The notes beneath the pieces are model-generated. The model saw only the letters and a list, made by a program, of their open reading frames with translations, was not told where the DNA came from and searched no databases. Source: Petrolisthes cinctipes (taxonomy: Eukaryota; Arthropoda; Malacostraca; Decapoda; Porcellanidae). Taken from it: DNA of 64,000 nucleotides. Every line of letters starts with the position of its first letter. Positions within the stretch are counted from its first letter, which is position 1. The stretch lies in contig JAWQEG010000128.1 in NCBI GenBank assembly GCA_033782935.1, forward strand, positions 930,001 to 994,000. Reading direction: 5' to 3'. Positions 52,401 to 62,747 of this stretch are shown piece after piece. A program made the position numbers and the translations under genes.

Positions 52401-55400
52401 TGTTAGAGTATTTTCAAAATACAGGCCCAAAACATGCTGAAAATCGATATTTTAGATGCCCAAAGTCAATATGTGCATGTATCTTCTGTACCCGTTTATA
52501 TCTCAAATTCAGGCTCAAAACACCCGAAAATTCAATATTTTGGGGTCCCAGAAGCAATCTGTACATGCCTACTTAGTGCTAGAATATTTTCAAAATATAG
52601 GCTAAAAACATGCTAAAAATCGATCTTTTAGGTGCCAAAAAGTCGATATCTCAAATTCAGTCCCAAAACACCCGAAAATTCGATATTTAGGGGTCCCAGA
52701 AGCGATCTGTACATGCCTACTCCGTGTTAGAGTATTTTCAAAATACATGCTCAAAACATACTGAAAATCGATCTTTTAGGTGCACAAAAGTCGACATGTG
52801 CATGCATCTTCAGTACCCGTTTATATCTCAAAGTCAGGCTCAAAATACCCGAAAATTCAATATTTTGGGGTCCCAGAAGCAATCTGTACATGCCTACTCA
52901 GTGTTAGAGTATTTTCAAAATACAGGCCCAAAACATGCTGAAAATCGATATTTTAGATGCCCAAAGTCAATATTTGCATGTATCTTCTGTACCCGTTTAT
53001 ATCTCAAATTCAGGCTCAAAACACCCGAAAATTCAATATTTTGGGGTCCCAGAAGCAATCTGTACATGCCTACACAGTGCTAAAATATTTTCAAAATATA
53101 GGCTAAAAACATGCTAAAAATCGACATTTTAGGTGCCAAAAATTCGATATCTCAAATTCAGTCCCAAAACACCCGAAAATTCGATATTTAGAGGTCCCAG
53201 AAGGTATCTGTACATGCCTACTCCGTGTTAGAGTATTTTCAAAATACAGTCCAAAAACATGCTGAAAATCGATCTTTTAGGTGCCCAAAAGTCGATATGT
53301 GCATGCATCTTCTTTACCCGTTTATATCTCAAATTCAGGCCCTAAACACCCGAAAATTCGATATTTTGGGGTCCCAGAAGCGATCTGTACATGCCTACTC
53401 CGTGTTAGAGTATTTTCAAAATACATGCTCAAAACATACTGAAAATCGATCATTTAGGTGCACAAAAGTCGATTTGTGCATGCATCTTCAGTACCCGTTT
53501 ATATCTCAAATTCAGGCTCAAAACACCCGAAAATTCAATATTTTGGGGTCTCAGAAGCAATCTGTACATGCCTACTCAGTGTTAGAGTATTTTCAAAATA
53601 CAGGCCCAAAACATGCTGAAAATCGATATTTTAGATGCCCAAAGTCAATATGTGCATGTATCTTCTGTACCCGTTTATATCTCAAATTCAGGCTCAAAAC
53701 ACCCGAAAATTCAATATTTTGGGGTCCCAGAAGCAATCTGTACATGCCTACTTAGTGCTAGAATATTTTCAAAATATAGGCTAAAAACATGCTAAAAATC
53801 GATCTTATAGGTGCCAAAAAGTCGATATCTCAAATTCAGTCCCAAAACACCCGAAAATTCGATATTTAGGGGTCCCAGAAGCGATCTGTACATGCCTACT
53901 CCGTGTTAGAGTATTTTCAAAATACATGCTCAAAACATACTGAAAATCGATCTTTTAGGTGCACAAAAGTCGATATGTGCATGCATCTTCAGTACCCGTT
54001 TATATCTCAAATTCAGGCTCAAAACACCCGAAAATTCAATATTTTGGGGTCCCAGAAGCAATCTGTACATGCCTACTCAGTGTTAGAGTATTTTCAAAAT
54101 ACAGGCCCAAAGCATGCTGAAAATCGATATTTTAGATGCCCAAAGTCAATATGTGCATGTATCTTCTGTACCCGTTTATATCTCAAATTTCGGCTCAAAA
54201 CACCCGAAAATTCAATATTTTGGGGTCCCAGAAGCAATCTGTACATGCCTACTCAGTGCTAGAATATTTTCAAAATATAGGCTAAAAACATGCTAAAAAT
54301 CGACATTTTAGGTGCCAAAAAATCGATATCTCAAATTCAGTCCCAAAACACCCGAAAATTCGATATTTAGAGGTCCCAGAAGGTATCTGTACATGCCTAC
54401 TCCGTGTTAGAGTATTTTCAAAATACAGGCATACTGAAAATCGATCTTTTAGGTGCCCAAAAGTCGATATGTGCATGCATCTTCTGTACCCGTTTATATC
54501 TCAAATTCTGGCCCTAAACACCCGAAAATTCGATATTTTGGGGTCCCAGAAGCGATCTGTACATGCCTACTCCGTGTTAGAGTATTTTCAAAATTCAGGC
54601 CCAAAACATGCTGAAAATCGATATTTTTGGTGCCCAAAGTCAATATGTGCATGTATCTTCTGTACTCGTTTATATCTCAAATTCAGGCTCAAAACACCCG
54701 AAAATTCCATATTTTGGGGTCCCAGAAGCAATCTGTACATGCCTACTCAGTGCTAGAATATTTTCAAAATATAGGCTAAAAACATGCTAAAAATCGATCT
54801 TTTAGGTGCCAAAAAGTCGATATCTCAAATTCAGTCCCAAAACACCCGAAAATTCGATATTTAGGGGTCCCAGAAGCGATCTGTACATGCCTACTCCGTG
54901 TTAGAGTATTTTCAAAATACATGCTCAAAACATACTGAAAATCGATCTTTTAGGTGCACAAAGTCAATATGTGCATGTATCTTCTGTACCCGTTTATATC
55001 TCAAATTCAGGCTCAAAACACCCGAAAATTCAATATTTTGGGGTCCCAGAAGCAATCTGTACATGCCTACTCAGTTTTAGAGTATTTTCAAAATACAGGT
55101 CCAAAACATGCTGAAAATCGATATTTTAGATGCCCAAAGACAATATGTGCATGTATCTTCTGTTCCCGTTTATATCTCAAATTCAGGTTCAAAACACCCG
55201 AAAATTCAATATTTTGGGGTCCCAGAAGCAATCTGTACATGCCTACTCAGTGTTAGAGTATTTTCAAAATACAGGCCCAAAACATGCTGAAAATCGATAT
55301 TTTAGATGCCCAAAGTCAATATGTGCATGTATCTTCTGTACCCGTTTATATCTCAAATTCAGGCTCAAAACACCCGAAAATTCAATATTTTGGGGTCCCA

Positions 55401-57753
55401 GAAGCAATCTGTACATGCCTACTTAGTGCTAGAATATTTTCAAAATATAGGCTAAAAACATGCTAAAAATCGATCTTTTAGGTGCCAAAAAGTCGATATC
55501 TCAAATTCAGTCCCAAAACACCCGAAAATTCGATATTTAGGGGTCCCAGAAGCGATCTGTACATGCCTACTCCGTGTTAGAGTATTTTCAAAATACATGT
55601 TCAAAACATACTGAAAATCGATCTTTTAGGTGCACAAAAGTCGATATGTGCATGCATCTTCAGTACCCGTTTATATCTCAAATTCAGGCTCAAAACACCC
55701 GAAAATTCAATATTTTGGGGTCCCAGAAGCAATCTGTACATGCCTACTCAGTGTTAGAGTATTTTCAAAATACAGGCCCAAAACATGCTGAAAATCGATA
55801 TTTTAGATGCCCAAAGTCAATATGTGCATGTATCTTCTGTACCCGTTTATATCTCAAATTTAGGCTCAAAACACCCGAAAATTCAATATTTTGGGGTCCC
55901 AGAAGCAATCTGTACATGCCTACTCAGTGCTAGAATATTTTCAAAATATAGGCTAAAAACATGCTAAAAATCGATCTTTTAGGTGCCAAAAAGTCGATAT
56001 CTCAAATTCAGTCCCAAAACACCCGAAAATTCGATATTTAGGGGTCCCAGAAGCGATCTGTACATGCCTACTCCGTGTTAGAGTATTTTCAAAATACATG
56101 CTCAAAACATACTGAAAATCGATCTTTTAGGTGCACAAAAGTCGATATTTGCATGCATCTTCAGTACCCGTTTATATATCAAATTCAGGCTCAAAACACC
56201 CGAAAATTCAATATTTTGGGGTCCCAGAAGCAATCTGTACATGCCTACTCAGTGTTAGAGTATTTTCAAAATACAGGCCCAAAACATGCTGAAAATCGAT
56301 ATTTTAGATGCCCAAAGTCAATATGTGCATGTATCTTCTGTACCCGTTTATATCTCAAATTCAGGCTCAAAAGACCCGAAAATTCAATATTTTTGGGTCC
56401 CAGAAGCAATCTGTACATGCCTACTAAGTGCTAGAATATTTTCAAAATATAGGCTAAAAACATGCTAAAAAACGATTTTTTAGGTGCCAAAAAGTCGATA
56501 TCTCAAATTCAGTCCCAAAACACCCGAAAATTCGATATTTAGGGGTCCCAGAAACGATCTGTACATGCCTACTCCGTGTTAGAGTATTTTCAAAATACAT
56601 GCTCAAAACATACTGAAAATCGATCTTTTAGGTGCACAAAAGTCGATATGTGCATGCATCTTCAGTACCCGTTTATATCTCAAATTCAGGCTCAAAACAC
56701 CCGAAAACTCGATATTTAGAGGTCCCAGAAGGTATCTGTACATGATTACTCCGTGTTAGAGTATTTTCAAAATACAGGCCCAGAACATGCTGAAAATCGA
56801 TATTTTTGGTGCCCAAAGTCAATATGTGCATGTATCTTCTGTACCCGTTTATATCTCAAATTCAGGCTCAAAACACCCGAAAATTCAATATTTTGGGGTC
56901 CCAGAAGCAATCAGTACATGCCTACTCAGTGTTAGAGTATTTTCAAAATACAGGCCCAAAACATGCTGAAAATCGATATTTTAGATGCCCAAAGTCAATA
57001 TGTGCATGTATCTTCTGTACCCGTTTATATCTCAAATTCAGGCTCAAAACACCCGAAAATTCAATATTTTGGGGTCCCAGAAGCAATCTGTACATGCCTA
57101 CTCAGTGCTAGAATATTTTCAAAATATAGGCTAAAAACATGCTAAAAATCGATCTTTTAGGTGCCAAAAAGTCGATATCTCAAATTCAGTCCCAAAACAC
57201 CCGAAAATTCGATATTTAGGGGTCCCAGAAGCGATCTGTACATGCCTACTCCGTGTTAGAGTATTTTCAAAATACATGCTCAAAACATACTGAAAATCGA
57301 TCTTTTAGGTGCACAAAAGTCGATATGTGCATGCAGCTTCAGTGCCCGTTTATATCTCAAATTCAGGCTCAAAACACCCGAAAATTCAATATTTTGGGGT
57401 CCCAGAAGCAATCTGTACATGCCTACTCAGTGTTAGAGTATTTTCAAAATACAGGCCCAAAACATGCTGAAAATCGATATTTTAGATGCCCAAAGTCAAT
57501 ATGTGCATGTATCTTCTGTACCCGTTTATATCTCAAATTCAGGCTCAAAACACCCGAAAATTCAATATTTTGGGGTCCCAGAAGCAATCTGTACATGCCT
57601 ACACAGTGCTAGAATATTTTCAAAATATAGGCTAAAAACATGCTAAAAATCGACATTTTAGGTGCCAAAAAATCGATATCTCAAATTCAGTCCCAAAACA
57701 CCCGAAAATTCGATATTTAGGGGTCCCAGAAGCGATCTGTACATGCCTACTCC
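46401..57753 (+). repeat. Mixed satellite block with many chimeric monomers
   Basis: Regular ABC units (46401, 46902, 51369, 52724, 53903, 55574, 56075, 57253) are mixed with A'A (48,072; 53,402), AA (50,217), BB (50,719; 55,250; 56,929) and BC dimers (48,568; 48,892; 49,216). Chimeric monomers start at about 49,540 (C head, A body), 51,221 (B head, C body), 52,047 (B head, C tail), 54,898 (A head, B body) and 56,576 (A head, C tail). There is a tandem TAGA at 48,254 (GTTAGATAGAG). No other sequence is present. Confidence 0.82.
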
Positions 57754-57904
57754 GTGTTAGAGTATTTTCAAAATACATGCTCAAAACATACTGAAAATCG
57801 ATCTTTTAGGTGCCCAAAAGTCGATATGTGCATGCATCTTCAGTACCCGTTTATATCTCAAATTCAGGCTCAAAACACCCGAAAATTCAATATTTTGGGG
57901 TCCC

Positions 57905-58590
57905 AGAAGCAATCTGTACATGCCTACTCAGTGTTAGAGTATTTTCAAAATACAGGCCCAAAACATGCTGAAAATCGATATTTTAGATGCCCAAAGTCAA
58001 TATGTGCATGTATCTTCTGTACCCGTTTATATCTCGAATTCAGGCTCAAAACACCCGAAAATTCAATATTTTGGGGTCCCAGAAGCAATCTGTACAGTGC
58101 TAGAATATTTTCAAAATATAGGCTAAAAACATGCTAAAAATCGATCTTTTAGGTGCCAAAAAGTCGATATCTCAAATTCAGTCCCAAAACACCCGAAAAT
58201 TCGATATTTAGGGGTCCCAGAAGCGATCTATACATGCCTACTCCGTGTTAGAGTATTTTCAAAATACATGCTCAAAACATACTGAAAATCGATCTTTTAG
58301 GTGCACAAAAGTCGATATGTGCATTCATCTTCAGTACCCGTTTATATCTCAAATTCAGGCTCAAAACACCCGAAAATTCAATATTTTGGGGTCCCAGAAG
58401 CAATCTGTACATGCCTACTACGTGTTAGAGTATTTTCAAAATACAGGCCCAAAACATGCTGAAAATCGATATTTTAGATGCCAAAAGTCAATATGTGCAT
58501 GTATCTTCTGTACCCGTTTATATCTCAAATTCAGGCTCAAAACACCCGAAAATTCAATATTTTGGGGTCCCAGAAGCAATCTGTACATGC
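57905..58590 (+). repeat. Duplication, offset 2,998 bp, copy 1
   Basis: Matches 60,903-61,588. Both have ATCTCGAATTC, the 10-bp-shortened CTGTACAGTGCTAG, and GATGCCAAAAGTC. ATCTCGAATTC also occurs at about 63,025, suggesting a third related copy. Confidence 0.8.
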
Positions 58591-59744
58591 CTACTCAGTG
58601 TTAGAGTATTTTCAAAATACAGGCCCAAAACATGCTGAAAATCGATATTTTAGATGCCAAAAGTCAATATGTGCATGTATCTTCTGTACCCGTTTATATC
58701 TCAAATTCAGGCTCAAAACACCCGAAAATTCAATACATTGGGGTCCCAGAAGCAATCTGTACATGCCTACACAGTGCTAGAATATTTTCATAATATAGAC
58801 TAAAAACATGCTAAAAATCGACATTTTAGATGCCAAAAAATCGATATCTCAAATTCAGTCCCAAAACACCCGAAAATTCGATATTTAGAGGTCCCAGAAG
58901 GTATCTGTACATGCCTACTCCGTGTTAGAGTATTTTCAAAATATAGGCCAAAAACATACTGAAAATCGATCTTTTAGGTGCCCAAAAGTCGAAATGTGCA
59001 TGCATCTTCTGTACCCGTTTATATCTCAAATTCTGGCCCTAAACACCCGAAAATTCGATATTTTGGGGTCCCAGAAGCGATCTGTACATGCCTACTCCGT
59101 GTTAGAGTATTTTCAAAATTCAGGCCCAAAACATGCTGAAAATCGATATTTTTGGTGCCCAAAGTCAATATGTGCATGTATCTTCTGTACCCGTTTATAT
59201 CTCAAATTCAGGCTCAAAACACCCGAAAATTCAATATTTTGGGGTCCCAGAAGCAATCTGTACATGCCTACTCAGTGCTAGAATATTTTCAAAATATAGG
59301 CTAAAAACATGCTAAAAATCGATATTTTAGGTGCCAAAAAGTCGATATCTCAAATTCAGTCCCAAAACACCCGAAAATTCGATATTTAGGGGTCCCAGAA
59401 GCGATCTGTACATGCCTACTCCGTGTTAGAGTATTTTCAAAATACATGCTCAAAACATACTGAAAATCGATCTTTTAGGTGCACAAAAGTCGATATGTGC
59501 ATGCATCTTCTGTACCCGTTTATATCTCAAATTCAGGCTCAAAACACCCGAAAATTCAATATTTTGGGGTCCCAGAAGCAATCTGTACATGCCTACACAG
59601 TGCTAGAATATTTTCAAAATATAGGCTAAAAACATACTAAAAATCGACATTTTAGGTGCCAAAAAATCGATATCTCAAATTCAGTCCCAAAACACCCGAA
59701 AATTCGATATTTAGAGGTCCCAGAAGGTATCTGTACATGCCTAC

Positions 59745-60866
59745 TCCGTGTTAGAGTATTTTTTCAAAATACAGGCCAAAAACATACTGAAAATCGATCT
59801 TTTAGGTGCCCAAAAGTCGATATGTGCATGCATCTTCTGTACCCGTTTATATCTCAAATTCTGGCCCTAAACGCCTGAAAACTCGATATTTTGGGGTCCC
59901 AGAAGCGATCTGTATATGCCTACTCCGTGTTAGAGTATTTTCAAAATTCAGGCCCAAAACATGCTGAAAATCGATATTTTTGGTGCCCAAAGTCAATATT
60001 TGCATGTATCTTCTGTACCCGTTTATATCTCAAATTCAGGCTCAAAACACCCGAAAATTCAATATTTTGGGGTCCCAGAAGCAATCTGTACATGCCTACT
60101 CAGTGCTAGAATATTTTCAAAATATAGGCTAAAAACATGCTAAAAATCGATCTTTTAGGTGCCAAAAAGTCGATATCTCAAATTCAGTCCCAAAACACCC
60201 GAAAATTCGATATTTAGGGGTCCCAGAAGCGATCTGTACATGCCTACTCCGTGTTAGAGTATTTTCAAAATACATGCTCAAAACATACTGAAAATCGATC
60301 TTTTAGGTGCACAAAAGTCGATATGTGCATGCATCTTCAGTACCCGTTTATATCTCAAATTCAGGCTCAAAACACCCGAAAATTCAATATTTTGGGGTCC
60401 CAGAAGCAATCTGTACATGCCTACTCAGTGTTAGAGTATTTTCAAAATACAGGCCCAAAACATGCTGAAAATCGATATTTTAGATGCCCAAAGTCAATAT
60501 GTGCATGTATCTTCTGTACCCGTTTATATCTCAAATTCAGGCACAAAACACCCGAAAATTCAATATTTTGGGGTCCCAGAAGCAATCTGTACATGCCTAC
60601 ACAGTGCTAGAATATTTTCAAAATATAGGCTAAAAACATGCTAAAAATCGACATTTTAGGTGCCAAAAAATCGATATCTCAAATTCAGTCCCAAAACACC
60701 CGAAAATTCGATATTTAGAGGTCCCAGAAGGTATCTGTACATGCCTACTCCGTGTTAGAGTATTTTCAAAATACAGGCCAAAAACATACTGAAAATCGAT
60801 CTTTTAGGTGCCCAAAAGTCGATATGTGCATGCATCATCAGTACCCTTTTATATCTCAAATTCAGT
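59745..60866 (+). repeat. Duplication, offset 1,996 bp, copy 1
   Basis: Matches 61,741-62,862. Shared variants: GTATTTTTTCAAAATAC, CCCTAAACGCC, CAATATTTGCATG, CAGGCACAAAAC and CATCATCAGTACCC. They part at CAGTCTC against CAGGCTC. Confidence 0.83.
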
Positions 60867-60902
60867 CTCAAAACACCCGAAAATTCAATATTATGGGGTC
60901 CC

Positions 60903-61588
60903 AGAAGCAATCTGTACATGCCTACTCAGTGTTAGAGTATTTTCAAAATACAGGCCCAAAACATGCTGAAAATCGATATTTTAGATGCCCAAAGTCAATA
61001 TGTGCATGTATCTTCTGTACCCGTTTATATCTCGAATTCAGGCTCAAAACACCCGAAAATTCAATATTTTGGGGTCCCAGAAGCAATCTGTACAGTGCTA
61101 GAATATTTTCAAAATATAGGCTAAAAGCATGCTAAAAATCGATCTTTTAGGTGCCAAAAAGTCGACATCTCAAATTCAGTCCCAAAACACCCGAAAATTC
61201 GATATTTAGGGGTCCCAGAAGCGATCTGTACATGCCTACTCCGTGTTAGAGTATTTTCAAAATACATGCTCAAAACATACTGAAAATCGATCTTTTAGGT
61301 GCACAAAAGTCGATATGTGCATGCAACTTCAGTACCCGTTTATATCTCAAATTCAGGCTCAAAACACCCGAAAATTCAATATTTTGGGGTCCCAGAAGCA
61401 ATCTGTACATGCCTACTCAGTGTTAGAGTATTTTCAAAATACAGGCCCAAAACATGCTGAAAATCGATATTTTAGATGCCAAAAGTCAATATGTGCATGT
61501 ATCTTCTGTACCCGTTTATATCTCAATTTCAGGCTCAAAACACCCGAAAATTCAATACTTTTGGGTCCCAGAAGCAATCTGTACATGC
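60903..61588 (+). repeat. Duplication, offset 2,998 bp, copy 2
   Basis: Second copy of 57,905-58,590. It overlaps the space between the two 1,996-offset copies, so at least two exchange events of different size affected this end of the array. Confidence 0.8.
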
Positions 61589-62246
61589 CTACACAGTGCT
61601 AGAATATTTTCAAAATATAGGCTAAAAACATGCTAAAAATCGACATTTTAGGTGCCAAAAAATCGATATCTCAAATTCAGTCCCAAAACACCCGAAAATT
61701 CGATATTTAGAGGTCCCAGAAGGTATCTGTACATGCCTACTCCGTGTTAGAGTATTTTTTCAAAATACAGGCCAAAAACATACTGAAAATCGATATTTTA
61801 GGTGCCCAAAAGTCGATATGTGCATGCATCTTCTGTACCCGTTTATATCTCAAATTCTGGCCCTAAACGCCCGAAAATTCGATATTTTGGGGTCCCAGAA
61901 GCGATCTGTACATGCCTACTCCGTGTTAGAGTATTTTCAAAATTCAGGTCCAAAACATGCTGAAAATCGATATTTTTGGTGCCCAAAGTCAATATTTGCA
62001 TGTATCTTCTGTACCCGTTTATATCTCAAATTCAGGCTCAAAACACCCGAAAATTCAATATTTTGGGGTCCCAGAAGCAATCTGTACATGCCTACTCAGT
62101 GCTAGAATATTTTCAAAATATAGGCTAAAAACATGCTAAAAATCGATCTTTTAGGTGCCAAAAAGTCGATATCTCAAATTCAGTCCCAAAACACCCGAAA
62201 ATTCGATATTTAGGGGTCCCAGAAGCGATCTGTACATGCCTACTCC

Positions 62247-62423
62247 GTGTTAGAGTATTTTCAAAATACATGCTCAAAACATACTGAAAATCGATCTTTT
62301 AGGTGCCCAAAAGTCGATATGTGCATGCATCTTCAGTACCCGTTTATATCTCAAATTCAGGCTCAAAACACCCGAAAATTCAATATTTTGGGGTCCCAGA
62401 AGCAATCTGTACATGCCTACTCA
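62247..62423 (+). repeat. Class A monomer, 177 bp (exemplar)
   Basis: Full-length monomer measured from one GTGTTAGAG to the next. Diagnostic features of class A are ACATGCTCAAAACATACTG near the start, GATCTTTTAGGTGC, GTGCATGCATCTTCAGTACC, and the end form GAAGCAATCTGTACATG followed by CTCAGTGTTAG. Most A copies carry GGTGCACAAAAGTC; this copy has GGTGCCCAAAAGTC. Because 177 is 59 x 3, a frame open in A stays open through it, which explains the recurring 119-codon frames. A is normally followed by B. Confidence 0.93.
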
Positions 62424-62599
62424 GTGTTAGAGTATTTTCAAAATACAGGCCCAAAACATGCTGAAAATCGATATTTTAGATGCCCAAAGTCAATATGTGC
62501 ATGTATCTTCTGTACCCGTTTATATCTCAAATTCAGGCACAAAACACCCGAAAATTCAATATTTTGGGGTCCCAGAAGCAATCTGTACATGCCTACACA
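62424..62599 (+). repeat. Class B monomer, 176 bp (exemplar)
   Basis: Follows A and precedes C in the standard unit. Diagnostic features are ACAGGCCCAAAACATGCTG, GATATTTTAGATGCCC, AAAGTCAATATGTGCATGTA, and an end with CTACACAGTGCTAGAA or CTCAGTGCTAGAA. It is one base shorter than A (CCCAAAGTC against CCCAAAAGTC). The palindromic TGCATGCA of class A is changed to TGCATGTA here. Confidence 0.93.
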
Positions 62600-62747
62600 G
62601 TGCTAGAATATTTTCAAAATATAGGCTAAAAACATGCTAAAAATCGACATTTTAGGTGCCAAAAAATCGATATCTCCAATTCAGTCCCAAAACACCCGAA
62701 AATTCGATATTTAGAGGTCCCAGAAGGTATCTGTACATGCCTACTCC
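62600..62747 (+). repeat. Class C monomer, 148 bp (exemplar)
   Basis: Short monomer that closes nearly every higher-order unit. It starts with GTGCTAGAA and ATAGGCTAAAAACATGCT. In the first half GTCGATAT or ATCGATAT joins directly to CTCAAATTCAGTCCC, so the 29 bp containing GTGCATGCAT and CTGTACCCG are missing. The second half is full length, with CCCGAAAATTCGATATTTAG in place of CAATATTTTGG, and ends with CTACTCCGTGTTAG. Two sub-forms exist: GACATTTT with AGAAGGTATC, and GATCTTTT with AGAAGCGATC. Confidence 0.93.

Larger units (their letters stand above)
62247..62747 (+). repeat. Basic higher-order repeat A-B-C, 501 bp
   Basis: 177 + 176 + 148 bp. The next units start at 62748 and 63249 at exactly 501-bp spacing, and a partial fourth starts at 63750. 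The same order and length recur through the window. Variants differ by whole monomers: A-C 325 bp, B-C 324 bp and A-B-B-C 677 bp. Confidence 0.95.

Noticed and set aside
53225..53755. 176-codon open frame, the longest of hundreds of recurrent frames of 60-176 codons
   Set aside because: It is satellite read in frame: A is 177 bp (59 x 3), so adjacent A or A' monomers keep the frame. The start is a GTG in the monomer boundary, no ribosome-site or splice context is seen, changes between copies are often amino-acid changing or stops, and frames end where C or a one-base indel occurs.
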